Source of the DNA: Stutzerimonas stutzeri
GTDB lineage: Bacteria > Pseudomonadota > Gammaproteobacteria > Pseudomonadales > Pseudomonadaceae
NCBI RefSeq assembly: GCF_002890895.1
Contig: NZ_POUL01000003.1
Location: 248,001 to 312,000 of the forward strand
Direction of reading: 5' to 3'
Length of the DNA: 64,000 nucleotides
The notes beneath the pieces are model-generated. The model was not told where the DNA came from, did not search any database, and was given only the letters and a program-made list of their open reading frames with translations. Position numbers and translations under genes: made by a program. The first letter of the stretch is position 1. Each line of letters begins with the position of its first letter. This document shows positions 47,827 through 56,357 of this stretch, piece by piece.

Positions 47827-49165
47827 ATGGCGCCCCCATGGACATTCACCCTTGTTCTTACTGAGATTTCGCTTGGCTACCGTCGAACACATTCACTTCA
47901 TTCCGCATGACCTTTCTGTCACTGACGATCTGGTTACCTACTCGCTTAACAGCGCACGTGTAGTGATCGAAGGCCTACCGCAAATATTCTGGGAAGACGG
48001 TTTGCCCTGGAGAGAGGCCAACCTCTGGGGGATGGAGCGAGTCACCAATGGCGAGGCACTGCTTAAGACCGTTTCTAGCAACCTTAACGGGTTGCTGAAC
48101 TACGCGAAATTCTTGGAGAGTCGCGGGCTTCAATGGTTTGAGTTTCCGTCTCGTAAAGCTGATCGGTGCCTTGTTCAGTACCGTGGAGCCCTTATCAAGG
48201 CTCGGGATGCCGGTCACATCAGCCCGGCTACGGCTTCCGAGTACATGCGTAACTGCATCAGTTTCTACAGGTGGGTTAGGAGACGTGGGCTGCTGTCGCC
48301 AGTATTGCCACTGTGGAAGGACAAGCGTTTCCTCATCAAATACTTCGACCAAGTGGGCTTTGAGCGAACCCTGGCTGGTACTACTACCGATTTGGGTATC
48401 CCCAACCGCAAGCGCATTGGGATCACTTTGGAAGGTGGGCTACTCCCTGTCTCTTCATCTGACCGGGACTTGATCCTCGACTTCGCAAAATGTAACGCCT
48501 CACCTGAGCTTTACCTGATGCTAGCTCTAGGCTTTTTCACGGGCATGCGACTGGGAACGATCTGTGACCTTCGTATTGAGACGTTGGAGCGCGCGATACC
48601 TGATCCGTCTGCTGAAGGTTTGCTTCTGATACCGGTTGGGCCAGGTGCGTCCCCGCCTGTGCATACCAAATTTGGAGTAACTGGCCAGGTATGGATTCCC
48701 GAAGTTTTGTGTTCAGAAGTCTTGGAATACACCAAGGGACTTCGCAGGTGGACGCGCGAGTCATCTGCTGCTGGTGAGAATCGAAACCTAGTGTTCCTGA
48801 CTCGTTTCGGAAACCCATACGGACGGCGCAACAGCGATCAGTCTTCTGCCATAAACGTTGAGATGTCATCGCTTAGAAAATTCGGTATCGCGGCTGGCAT
48901 CAAGGCGCTTAGGAAATTCCGCTTCCACCAATCCCGGTGCACCTTTGCGACTGAGCTAACTAAGCTCGCTTTAGCAAATTGCGCTGATGTAGCGGTAGTG
49001 ATTGCGACCGTTGGCAACGCACTGCTTCACGGTCGGAACTCGGAAGCGACAACCTTCAAATACATCAAATTTGTGCAGGCCGCCCCCGCTAAGCAGGCCA
49101 TTGCGAACAGCTTCATGACAGCGTTTACGGGTATCGCTTCGAGGCAGGGAGCGAGCAATGAGTGA
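47804..49165 (+). CDS. Tyrosine recombinase 1 of a recombinase trio
   Basis: 453 residues from the ATG at 47804. The first 23 residues look non-conserved and lie in the element end, so TTG 47873 may be the true start. The catalytic set is complete: Arg249 (TGMRLGTICDL), His375-x-x-Arg378 (FHQSRCTFATEL), His409 and Tyr420 (KYIKFV). It probably cuts and joins DNA at the element ends. Its stop overlaps the next recombinase start by eight bases. Plan similar to GmtY of gamma-mobile-trio or TnpA of Tn554-type elements. Confidence 0.88.
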   Translation: MLWTSKVRWRPHGHSPLFLLRFRLATVEHIHFIPHDLSVTDDLVTYSLNSARVVIEGLPQIFWEDGLPWREANLWGMERVTNGEALLKTVSSNLNGLLNYAKFLESRGLQWFEFPSRKADRCLVQYRGALIKARDAGHISPATASEYMRNCISFYRWVRRRGLLSPVLPLWKDKRFLIKYFDQVGFERTLAGTTTDLGIPNRKRIGITLEGGLLPVSSSDRDLILDFAKCNASPELYLMLALGFFTGMRLGTICDLRIETLERAIPDPSAEGLLLIPVGPGASPPVHTKFGVTGQVWIPEVLCSEVLEYTKGLRRWTRESSAAGENRNLVFLTRFGNPYGRRNSDQSSAINVEMSSLRKFGIAAGIKALRKFRFHQSRCTFATELTKLALANCADVAVVIATVGNALLHGRNSEATTFKYIKFVQAAPAKQAIANSFMTAFTGIASRQGASNE

Positions 49166-50894
49166 TCTGACGCCTTTTGACCTGACGTTTCCAATGCTTG
49201 AGTACGCCAAAAACGAGACGCCTTGGGATCTGGCACCGCTTTTGTACTGCGGTGGTGCAGGGGCAAAGGTAAAAACTGTACGCAGTGAAATCACATCAGG
49301 TGCTTTCGGTGAACCTCTGTTGGAGCGCTGGGAGTTGGTGAAAGAACTCCATGATCGTTTGACCGATGACCTTGCCGGCGGAGGAAGCCGCTTTTCGGCG
49401 AATAACAAGGTCGGGGCGTTGAGGAAGTTTTTCCAGTGGGTGGATGAGTGCCGGCGTTCGTTGAGTATTGATACGGTCGAGGGAGCATACCTTGGGTGGG
49501 CTGAACATCTTCTACAGCGTCACCGCGTGGAGGGTTATCTAACTGCGGGATCGTTATACGACGTGGCAAGTTTGACCGCCACGATGCTCGACCGAGTTCT
49601 AGGCCGAAGCTCGACGCTCCTGTACAGCACTCGAATTCGCAAACCCAGAGGCACCGCAAAGCTCATTAATAGGGGGGCTGATAAGCAAAGTTTAGAGGAG
49701 AGCTTTTCATTCGGGCAGCTAATTGCAGACGTTTGTACGGCCCTAACCTATGAGGCTGTGACGGGGCCACTTCCCATCCCAGTTAAATTGCGGTCGGGTT
49801 CGACGCTAGCTATCTGGTGCCGCCTGCGCGATCCAGAGAAGGACGCGTCACGCCGAATTCGACCTCAAACCAAATACCAGATTGCGGGCATCCTTCGAAA
49901 CCGCGATCTTCGCAATTCTGACCTTTCAATCGAGACTCGATACCCGGCAGTGAATGTTCGAATCGAAGCTGAGCTGCTTATGTTCATTGCACAAACCGGC
50001 ATGAATTTATCGCAGGCGCATCAGCTTCGGATCGATCAATACCACTACACGAGCCACCTTGATGGTTACCAAGTCAGGTCTTACAAAAATCGCCGTCAGG
50101 GTGAAGTGCTGTTTGAGGTTTTCTCAAGCTACAGGCAGTGGTTCGAACGCTACATTGAGTGGCGAAATACGTGGTTTCCAGACGATCTGGAGGGGCTTCT
50201 TTTTCCTCTCGTCCGTCCTGGTGGGCGTCTGGTTTTAGCAGCCCCTCAGTTCACAGCCATCGCGCGCATCTGCACCGATTCCAATGTTCGATTTGTTCGA
50301 CCTCGTAAGCTTCGGGGGGCGCGCATTAATTGGCTTTTACGTGAGTCGCAACGCCCTGAACTGGTAGCGGAAATCGCGCAGCACACAGTTGAAACTTTAA
50401 TCCGCGTGTACGCAGAGCCCAATCCGCAAATTGCGATGATTGAAATCACTCGATTTCACCGGCAAGCAGATCCCGTCATTTGCTCACCCGCTCCAGGTGC
50501 TTGTGTGACGCCTACGCCGGAAACGGTCATAGATGCTCCGAATAATGCTCCCAACCCCGATTGTACTAACGCTGCTGGTTGCCTTTTCTGCGTCAATCAT
50601 CGGGATATTGAAAGCGAGGATCACGTCTGGTCTCTGAGCAGTTTGCGAGTGCTTAAAAGTTTAGAGCTGATGAGGTATCGCCCGGCTAATACGGATAGAG
50701 CTGGCGAGGCTGACCATCCTGCGATGCTTGCAGTCGAGCGTCTGAGTGCGAAGCTACGGTTTTTTCAAGAAAGCAGTGAAGTGCGTCGGCTTTGGGTGAA
50801 AGAGGCGCTGGCTCGCATAGCTGAGGAAAACTACCACCCGGCATGGGACGGATTTATTCGGCTTGCAGAAATTACGGGTGGGCCATCTCTATGA
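49158..50894 (+). CDS. Tyrosine recombinase 2 of the trio, catalytic residues altered
   Basis: 578 residues; GGGAG precedes the ATG. Integrase-like C-terminal domain, but the first catalytic Arg is Asn283 (TGMNLSQAHQLR) and the box II His is Arg386 (RGARINWLL, Arg389 kept). His409 and Tyr418 (TLIRVYAEPN) remain. A Cys cluster follows (CTNAAGCLFCVNH). It may be a structural or target-recognition subunit rather than an active strand-transfer enzyme. Overlaps its neighbours on both sides (ATGA with the third). Confidence 0.85.
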   Translation: MSDLTPFDLTFPMLEYAKNETPWDLAPLLYCGGAGAKVKTVRSEITSGAFGEPLLERWELVKELHDRLTDDLAGGGSRFSANNKVGALRKFFQWVDECRRSLSIDTVEGAYLGWAEHLLQRHRVEGYLTAGSLYDVASLTATMLDRVLGRSSTLLYSTRIRKPRGTAKLINRGADKQSLEESFSFGQLIADVCTALTYEAVTGPLPIPVKLRSGSTLAIWCRLRDPEKDASRRIRPQTKYQIAGILRNRDLRNSDLSIETRYPAVNVRIEAELLMFIAQTGMNLSQAHQLRIDQYHYTSHLDGYQVRSYKNRRQGEVLFEVFSSYRQWFERYIEWRNTWFPDDLEGLLFPLVRPGGRLVLAAPQFTAIARICTDSNVRFVRPRKLRGARINWLLRESQRPELVAEIAQHTVETLIRVYAEPNPQIAMIEITRFHRQADPVICSPAPGACVTPTPETVIDAPNNAPNPDCTNAAGCLFCVNHRDIESEDHVWSLSSLRVLKSLELMRYRPANTDRAGEADHPAMLAVERLSAKLRFFQESSEVRRLWVKEALARIAEENYHPAWDGFIRLAEITGGPSL

Positions 50895-52912
50895 ATATGC
50901 TCGCCTCATTGGGACTTTCAATCGAGTCGCCTCTCGCTATTCCTGGGGCACCTAATTTCCGTCCTGAAAGCTGGCCCCCACCACCAGACTGGCCGGTTGT
51001 AATTGATGCACAGGGCAAGGTTATTAGTCGCTGGGGCGATCCAATTTGGAGGCTTGACCCATGGGCCAAGCGACCGTTGACGCTGAATTTTGGGGATGGC
51101 CCAGCTACCAAGGTAGCGGCGCCCATTTGTTCAGCTAACGCCAACTTGCTTCGTATTATCACAGGCTGGTGGTTATACGGCCCGTACGGCGCTCGTGGCT
51201 ACAGATCTCTTAAGACGCGTTTCGATCAGATGCGGCGACTGTTTGTGCTTTGCGAAGAGGCAGGGATACTTGCCAGCGAAATAAGCCACTTTCCGCGCGT
51301 AATCGAAAAAATCCCAGCCTTTCTTCACACGTCAAGAAAGACCGAGTTTCTAACGTTAATGCATGAGCTTTACGCGTCCCGTGGGGTCGTAGGGTTTACG
51401 TTGCTGGACTCGGGCTCCATAACCCGTCTGGCTGCACTTTTCCCACCTCATCATACGGTTCAAACACCGTACATTCCTCCGCGTATTTGGAAGTATCAAC
51501 TCACCAGGCTACGAGAGTGCCTTGACGATTTCTTATCTCACCGAGAACAGGTTGAGGCTTGTTACAGGTTCTGCATCGCCGCTTACGAACATAATCAGCG
51601 AGCATCGGAAAGAGCGTTGTGCCAAAACGCACCGCCATTTTGCGGCCATATCATGCAGTTGTCGGGGGCCAAAACGGGACTTCGTTTTCTGGGGAAGTTT
51701 GCAGACACCGCGAAACGTTTCGGCATTTTTGAGCTGCTTACGCGTTGGGTGGGCCGTACTGACGTCTTGCAAATAAGAGCGCTGACTAGCTATCTCAAAC
51801 TGGTCAACCGCGTTGGCCTAGCTTACATCCTTAATTTCAGTCTCATGCGGGTCGAGGAGGCTTGGGATCTCCGATCCGGATGCCTAGACGTTGAGCACGA
51901 CAAGAGTTTCGGCGACATTTTTTTGCTACGCGGGCAGACGACAAAAACGCTGTCTGATAGCGACGCGATGTGGGTCACATCCCCATCTGTGGAGGTCGCT
52001 GTGCGGGCGATGGATGTGATTTCTCTGTTTCGCTCATTGCACGCATCTCACGGACAAACGAGAGGTCTTGCTAGCCGATATTTGACTGACTCTTATTGCG
52101 AGCCATGGACTCCGTTGCGCAAAAAAGGTGATCACTCTCTGAGACCAACCATTCCGCCATATGCCGATCTTGTGGGGCAGTACCACAAGCTCTTTGACCT
52201 AGAACGTTTGCGAATCACGACTGAGGATTTGAGATTGGCCCGGCTAGCTACCCCCACACTGCCGGAGGACTACCAAGTGGGAGCTGTGTGGCCGCTGGCA
52301 TGGCATCAGTTACGTAGAACTGGTGCGGTCAACATGCAAGCTTCCGGGCTCGTGAGTGACGCTTCGCTTCAGTATCAGCTCAAACACATTACGCGAGCGA
52401 TGAGTCTTTATTACGGACAAAATCATTCGCGAATTCGTCTGGAGGAAAAGGCTCACACCCTCTACGTACGTACGATGTACGAGGCGCTTGGAAGAGAGCT
52501 ACAGCAGCTTACGAGTGAGCGTTTTATCAGTCCCCATGGAGATAAGCGTAAGGCTGAAATCGTTCGGCTGATCTCACCTGACGATGCAAAGAAAATGATC
52601 GGTTTGGCGAAGAAGGGCGCGGTCACATGTCGCCAGATCCTGCTTGGCGTTTGTTCAAGTCGTGAGCCCTGTCCGTATGGTGGAGTCGACAATATTGCCC
52701 ATTGCGGGGGCGGTGATTCAGAGGACGCAAAACCTTGCCCTGATGTGTTGTACGACTCGGGGAGGTTGGATGCGGTCGATGAACTTGAACATATTCTCAA
52801 AGAGAGGCTTGCTACTGCTCAGCATGGAAGCCCGTTAATGGAGTCGTTGATGGCTCAACAGCGAAGCATAGAGAGCTTCCGACGTGTCATGGGGGATGCA
52901 AATGGACATTGA
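50891..52912 (+). CDS. Tyrosine recombinase 3 of the trio
   Basis: 673 residues. Long N-terminal region of unknown fold, then an integrase catalytic domain with Arg320 (LMRVEEAWDLR), His472-x-x-Arg475 (WHQLRRTGAVN), His499 (KHITRAM) and Tyr508 (LYYGQNHSRI): complete. A C-terminal Cys/His cluster (CRQILLGVCSSREPCPYGG, IAHCGGG) may bind zinc. Start ATG 50891 is coupled to the preceding stop. Resembles the large GmtZ/TnpB-like partner in trio elements. Confidence 0.85.
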   Translation: MNMLASLGLSIESPLAIPGAPNFRPESWPPPPDWPVVIDAQGKVISRWGDPIWRLDPWAKRPLTLNFGDGPATKVAAPICSANANLLRIITGWWLYGPYGARGYRSLKTRFDQMRRLFVLCEEAGILASEISHFPRVIEKIPAFLHTSRKTEFLTLMHELYASRGVVGFTLLDSGSITRLAALFPPHHTVQTPYIPPRIWKYQLTRLRECLDDFLSHREQVEACYRFCIAAYEHNQRASERALCQNAPPFCGHIMQLSGAKTGLRFLGKFADTAKRFGIFELLTRWVGRTDVLQIRALTSYLKLVNRVGLAYILNFSLMRVEEAWDLRSGCLDVEHDKSFGDIFLLRGQTTKTLSDSDAMWVTSPSVEVAVRAMDVISLFRSLHASHGQTRGLASRYLTDSYCEPWTPLRKKGDHSLRPTIPPYADLVGQYHKLFDLERLRITTEDLRLARLATPTLPEDYQVGAVWPLAWHQLRRTGAVNMQASGLVSDASLQYQLKHITRAMSLYYGQNHSRIRLEEKAHTLYVRTMYEALGRELQQLTSERFISPHGDKRKAEIVRLISPDDAKKMIGLAKKGAVTCRQILLGVCSSREPCPYGGVDNIAHCGGGDSEDAKPCPDVLYDSGRLDAVDELEHILKERLATAQHGSPLMESLMAQQRSIESFRRVMGDANGH

Positions 52913-53348
52913 ACTCACTGCTCGTCGCAGCGCGGCTGATCAATACCGCGACGCTTTCGAACGCCTGAAGCTCAATAGGCCGCAACTACTGCCGAAGGGG
53001 ACACCAGTCACTCAGAACAACGTGGCCAGAGAGGCGGGGAGTGATCCGTCAGCGCTCAAGAAGTCTCGTTTCCCCAGCCTCATCGCTGAGATAAAGAATT
53101 ACTTGGAACAGCATTCAGAGGAACGGCCTCCTTCGTTGAACCAGGTGCATCTCCTGAATCGTCAGAAAAGCCGAACCTTGCGTGATCGAAATGAGCAAAT
53201 TTCCCGGCAGCGCGATCAGCTGGCAAGCTTATTGAGTGAAGCAGACGCGAAAATCGTAGAGCTGTATGGCCGTATCGCTGAGCTTGAGGCGCAGCTGCCT
53301 GCGTCCAACATAATTTCGCTAGATCCGCGCGGGCCCAGAAAGCTCTAG
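52902..53348 (+). CDS. Small HTH/coiled-coil partner of the recombinase trio (TnpC/GmtX-like)
   Basis: 148 residues; GGGGG lies before ATG 52902 (52896 also possible). An HTH-like segment VTQNNVAREAGSDPSALKKS (about 41-60) is followed by a coiled coil (about 86-135: QKSRTLRDRNEQISRQRDQ, LYGRIAELEAQL). TnpC/DUF6262-type proteins of Tn554-like elements have the same plan and direct the orientation or efficiency of transposition. Overlaps the third recombinase. Its stop codon lies within the terminal palindrome. Confidence 0.75.
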   Translation: MDIELTARRSAADQYRDAFERLKLNRPQLLPKGTPVTQNNVAREAGSDPSALKKSRFPSLIAEIKNYLEQHSEERPPSLNQVHLLNRQKSRTLRDRNEQISRQRDQLASLLSEADAKIVELYGRIAELEAQLPASNIISLDPRGPRKL

Positions 53349-53378
53349 AAAAACGGCTCGTACGAGCCGTTTTTCTAG
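53345..53378. terminator. 34-bp perfect palindrome closing the recombinase operon
   Basis: CTAGAAAAACGGCTCG is followed directly by its exact reverse complement, with an A run and a T run around the GC stem. It includes the TAG stop of the preceding gene. It works as a terminator in both directions; perfect symmetry over 17 bp per arm is also compatible with a recombinase-related site. Confidence 0.9.
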
Positions 53379-53421
53379 TCGTTTCGTCAGCCCGTGTTGC
53401 CTCAAGCACTCAATCACGATA

Positions 53422-53437
53422 CTGTATATATAAACAG
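53422..53437 (+). promoter_or_regulatory. LexA (SOS) box of the island umuDC operon
   Basis: CTGTATATATAAACAG, a close match to the LexA consensus, 19-34 bp before the island umuD ATG, with the surrounding ATACTG/CAGTAT extending the symmetry. Confidence 0.93.
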
Positions 53438-53455
53438 TATCATTGGTTGAATTCT

Positions 53456-53893
53456 ATGTCGATTGACTATTTCCGGCACATCGATGCTTCAGGGAAACCC
53501 CTTCCCCTGTACTCATTTACCGTACCTGCCGGGTTTCCTTCGCCAGCGCAAGATCACATCGAGCGGGAAATATCGTTAGACGAGCTTCTAGGGCTGCGTT
53601 TACCTCAAGTTTTCCTCGCTAGAGTTGGCGGCGATAGCATGAAAGATGTTGGGATTTTCGATGGCGATTTGGTCGTCGTAGACCGAGCTATCGAGGCTAA
53701 GCCTGGCTTAATAGTCATCGCTGCACTAAACAACGAGCCGCTGATCAAGACGCTTTTCAAGGACGGTGATCAGTTCGTCCTTCGCTCCGAAAACGCCACG
53801 TACGCTCCCAGATATGTTCTTGAGAGCGATGAGCTGCTTATCTGGGGAGTGGTTCTCTACAGCATCCGCAGTCACACCAATGCACGAGCCTAA
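53456..53893 (+). CDS. umuD: UmuD-like S24 peptidase, island copy
   Basis: 145 residues from ATG 53456. Standard cleavage site Ala25-Gly26 (VPAGFPSP), catalytic Ser61 (GGDSMKDVG) and Lys98 (NNEPLIKTLF). Clearly homologous to the host copy but distinct in sequence and lower in GC, so not a recent duplicate. Under its own LexA box; overlaps umuC by 14 bases, just as in the host operon. Confidence 0.93.
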   Translation: MSIDYFRHIDASGKPLPLYSFTVPAGFPSPAQDHIEREISLDELLGLRLPQVFLARVGGDSMKDVGIFDGDLVVVDRAIEAKPGLIVIAALNNEPLIKTLFKDGDQFVLRSENATYAPRYVLESDELLIWGVVLYSIRSHTNARA

Positions 53894-55154
53894 ACCGTGC
53901 TTTGCCCTAGTGGATTGCAACAGCTTTTATGCGAGCTGCGAGCGTGTATTTCGGCCAGATTTGGCTCGTGTTCCCATCGTGGTTTTAAGCAATAACGATG
54001 GTTGTGTGATTGCTCGTAGCGCCGACGCAAAGCCTTTCATCAAGATGGGTGAGCCCTATTTTCAGATTAAGGAAAAGCTCGTACAGCATGGGATTGTGGC
54101 GTTCTCTAGCAACTACGCCCTCTACGGAGATTTGAGCCAACGAGTGATGACTGTTATTGAAAGTCTGGTCGTAAAATCGACGTCATACAGCATTGACGAA
54201 GCATTTTGTGATCTAAGCGGAATGACTGTGCCGTTGGAGCAGTTGGGCCGCCAAATACGCTCGAAGGTGCTTCGTTACACCGGCATTCCCGTGGGGGTAG
54301 GTATCGCCGGCACTAAGACCCTGGCCAAGCTCGCAAACCATGCAGCAAAGCGCTGGCAACGCCAAACCGGCGGTGTCGTAGACATCACCGACTCGGTTCG
54401 CCGGGACAAGCTGCTGAAGGTCTGTGATGTGAGCGACGTATGGGGAGTTGGTAGGAAGATGACCGAGCACCTCAAGGGAATGGGTATCAACAGTGCCTGG
54501 GACTTGGCCAAGGCCGATCCCTGGACTTTACGTAAGCGGTTCAGTGTGTTGGTCGAGAAAACCGCTAGAGAGCTTCAAGGTGTTCCCTGCCTTAAAATGG
54601 ACGAGATAGATCCGCCGAAACAGGAAATTTGTTGTAGCCGAATGTTCGGAGCACGTCTTACTGCTATCGAACCACTCCGAGAGGCGGTCGCCACATATGC
54701 AGCCAGGGCCTGTGAAAAGCTAAGGGCGCAAAACTCTCTCTGCAAGAAGGTACGGGTGAGCATACGTACTGGCATGTTCAATCCCGACGAGCCCAAATTC
54801 GCTCGCGGTGTTATCTGTGAGCTTCCATATCCAACGGACGACACGCGGGTCATCACAAAAGCCGCAGTTGCGGCCTTAAGCGAGTTGTTTCAGGAAGGAT
54901 TCAAATTCAGCAAGGCGGAGATACTGTTGATGGATCTCCGGCAGCCGAACGAGTTCACCGCCGATTTATTCGCTCCGGCGCAATCGAAGGGTGACGGACG
55001 TGTGATGCATGTTTTTGATGAGATCAATGCCAAGTGGGGGCGGGGAACGTTGAGAACGGGGCGCGTCCCTGTTACGCCGGAGTGGGGTATGAGACGAGAG
55101 CTGAAAAGTCCGAGCTTTACAACGAGACTGGACGAGCTTTGGACGGTGAGATAG
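53880..55154 (+). CDS. umuC: DNA polymerase V subunit UmuC, island copy (intact)
   Basis: 424 residues, full length. Y-family palm motifs: LVDCNSFYASCERVFR, VVLSNNDGCVIARSA, FSSNYALYGD and YSIDEAFCDL with the catalytic Asp-Glu near residue 104. Helix-hairpin-helix and thumb region are VWGVGRKMTEHLKGMG; little finger runs to the end. It supplies the translesion polymerase that the insertion destroyed. LexA-regulated with umuD. Confidence 0.94.
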   Translation: MHEPKPCFALVDCNSFYASCERVFRPDLARVPIVVLSNNDGCVIARSADAKPFIKMGEPYFQIKEKLVQHGIVAFSSNYALYGDLSQRVMTVIESLVVKSTSYSIDEAFCDLSGMTVPLEQLGRQIRSKVLRYTGIPVGVGIAGTKTLAKLANHAAKRWQRQTGGVVDITDSVRRDKLLKVCDVSDVWGVGRKMTEHLKGMGINSAWDLAKADPWTLRKRFSVLVEKTARELQGVPCLKMDEIDPPKQEICCSRMFGARLTAIEPLREAVATYAARACEKLRAQNSLCKKVRVSIRTGMFNPDEPKFARGVICELPYPTDDTRVITKAAVAALSELFQEGFKFSKAEILLMDLRQPNEFTADLFAPAQSKGDGRVMHVFDEINAKWGRGTLRTGRVPVTPEWGMRRELKSPSFTTRLDELWTVR

Positions 55155-55156
55155 CC

Positions 55157-55279
55157 GTGCCGAAGGCTATTCAACTAGCTTTCGAGGCCGTCAGCTACTT
55201 ACGCTACCAGCCTGAGTGCTTACGTTCAGGGCAAATCGGGCAGCACCAGTTGCGCCTCAGCGAAGAAGAAGTCGAATGA
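55157..55279 (+). CDS. Possible short ORF after umuC
   Basis: 40 residues from a GTG (VPKAIQLAFEAVSYLRYQ, ending QLRLSEEEVE), three bases after umuC, with no good ribosome site. Composition is protein-like and its stop overlaps the ATG of the next small ORF. Family unknown. Confidence 0.35.
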   Translation: MPKAIQLAFEAVSYLRYQPECLRSGQIGQHQLRLSEEEVE

Positions 55280-55524
55280 CCGACCACGAAAAGCTATCGC
55301 TGGAAGTGCTGGATAACGAAACCAAGAGCGGCGCGTTTGCGCTGGTGATTTTGAAGATGCTTAAGTCGGCGGGCGGGCTTGGAGCAAAGCAACGGAGTTG
55401 GTTGACTCGACGCTTTTTGGCGCCTGTATCAATCAGGTGGGCTGCAGCTCTTCTACCTGGGGAAGCAAGTAGGACGGATCGCAGGACAGCTCAACTGCGA
55501 TGCGGTAAAGCTTCTCGACGGTGA
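55276..55524 (+). CDS. Possible small ORF, 3-prime part antisense to the XRE gene
   Basis: 82 residues from ATG 55276 (MTDHEKLSLEVLDNETKSGA onward). The first 50 residues look protein-like; the Arg-rich remainder runs antisense through the end of the XRE gene, so the frame may be a truncated gene that reads through. Coupled to the preceding ORF by ATGA. Confidence 0.35.
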   Translation: MTDHEKLSLEVLDNETKSGAFALVILKMLKSAGGLGAKQRSWLTRRFLAPVSIRWAAALLPGEASRTDRRTAQLRCGKASRR

Positions 55525-55663
55525 TGTTTACTTCGCCTCGTTCGATTCGCCCCATGTAGCTGCGGTCAAGGCTGCAGGCCAGCGCGAGTGCATCCTGAGA
55601 AATGTGGCAGATTTTTCTCTGCGCGCGGATGCGTTCCCCTAACGCTTTCGCCAAATTTTCCAT
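55433..55663 (-). CDS. XRE-family helix-turn-helix regulator (controller-protein-like)
   Basis: 76 residues from ATG 55663: an almost bare Cro/C1 HTH (LGERIRAQRKICHISQDALA, CSLDRSYMGRIERGEVNITV, EKLYRIAVEL). Size and motif resemble controller (C) proteins of restriction-modification systems. It reads away from the winged-helix/helicase pair, and a perfect inverted repeat sits two bases before its start, so self-repression and joint control are likely. Confidence 0.88.
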   Translation of the reverse strand: MENLAKALGERIRAQRKICHISQDALALACSLDRSYMGRIERGEVNITVEKLYRIAVELSCDPSYLLPQVEELQPT

Positions 55664-55665
55664 AA

Positions 55666-55689
55666 CCGTCTCAATTCCACTTGAGACGG
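55666..55689. promoter_or_regulatory. Operator-like inverted repeat between XRE and winged-helix genes
   Basis: CCGTCTCAA, six-base spacer, TTGAGACGG: perfect 9-6-9 inverted repeat immediately upstream of the XRE start codon and 78 bp from the start of the divergent gene. Best candidate for the XRE protein binding site. Confidence 0.75.
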
Positions 55690-55766
55690 CACTATCGTGC
55701 GTTTGCGGACGCACGAGCCACGGACTATAATCCGCATTTTCCTGCTATTACTCTTCTGGTGCCTCA

Positions 55767-56357
55767 ATGAAATCGGCCTCGTTCTTCTTTGACAGGCGTC
55801 TGTATGGGTTGCTTCAGGAGGAAGGCCGCACAAAGTTCACCACCCGTGAGTTGCGCGATGCTTATGCCAAAAGTCTGGAGGGCAAAAATTTTCGTGTCGC
55901 CGATGTGCGCCGCTATGTGTATGAGCAGATCCGTCGATTACTACGCACGGGCTGGGTCGTGCCTGATGAGGATCGCCGTGTTCGAGGGCAGATCTACCAT
56001 CTGCAGCCAATTCCGGCACATCTGCAACTGGAGCTGATTGACAACGGTTTTGAGAACATCCTCAAGACTATCGAAGTGCCAGAGCAAGAACCTGCAGCGA
56101 AAGATTTGCGGGCTTCGCCTCTTAAATCTGCAGCCAATACGGATCAGCGGTTGGAGGCGCTCCACAAGGAGATCCGCTTGGAATTTCTCACTTCAATGGG
56201 CGAGGCGGAGCGATTCAAGTTGCTTCTGGACGAGATGCCACATTTGCGGGACGAGGTTGAAGGCGAGTACCTGGAGGCCAGAGATCGCAGTTCTCGTCTT
56301 CTGGGGCATCTGCGCGCCATCGAAAAGACCCTCAAAACGCTCGCCGCACCACGATGA
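55767..56357 (+). CDS. Winged-helix-like protein paired with SF2 helicase, function unknown
   Basis: 196 residues. N-terminal part (about 1-85) looks like a winged helix: RLYGLLQEEGRTKFTTRELR, VRRYVYEQIRRLLRTGWVV, then a beta hairpin. C-terminal part (about 115-190) is a coiled coil, EALHKEIRLEFLTSMGEAER to LGHLRAIEKTLKTL. No family recognised. Its stop overlaps the helicase start (ATGA), so the two are made together. Weak ribosome site. Possibly the DNA-recognition or nuclease-recruiting subunit of a defence complex. Confidence 0.75.
   Translation: MKSASFFFDRRLYGLLQEEGRTKFTTRELRDAYAKSLEGKNFRVADVRRYVYEQIRRLLRTGWVVPDEDRRVRGQIYHLQPIPAHLQLELIDNGFENILKTIEVPEQEPAAKDLRASPLKSAANTDQRLEALHKEIRLEFLTSMGEAERFKLLLDEMPHLRDEVEGEYLEARDRSSRLLGHLRAIEKTLKTLAAPR

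Noticed and set aside
47791-47870. Terminal inverted repeat of an IS at the island left end
   Set aside because: A TGGACGTCCA palindrome is present, but no matching inverted copy is seen near 53.4 or 55.3 kb; tyrosine-recombinase elements need not have such ends.
53456-55154. Island umuDC as a recent duplication of the host operon
   Set aside because: Protein sequences and base composition differ too much; it is an independent homologue carried by the island.
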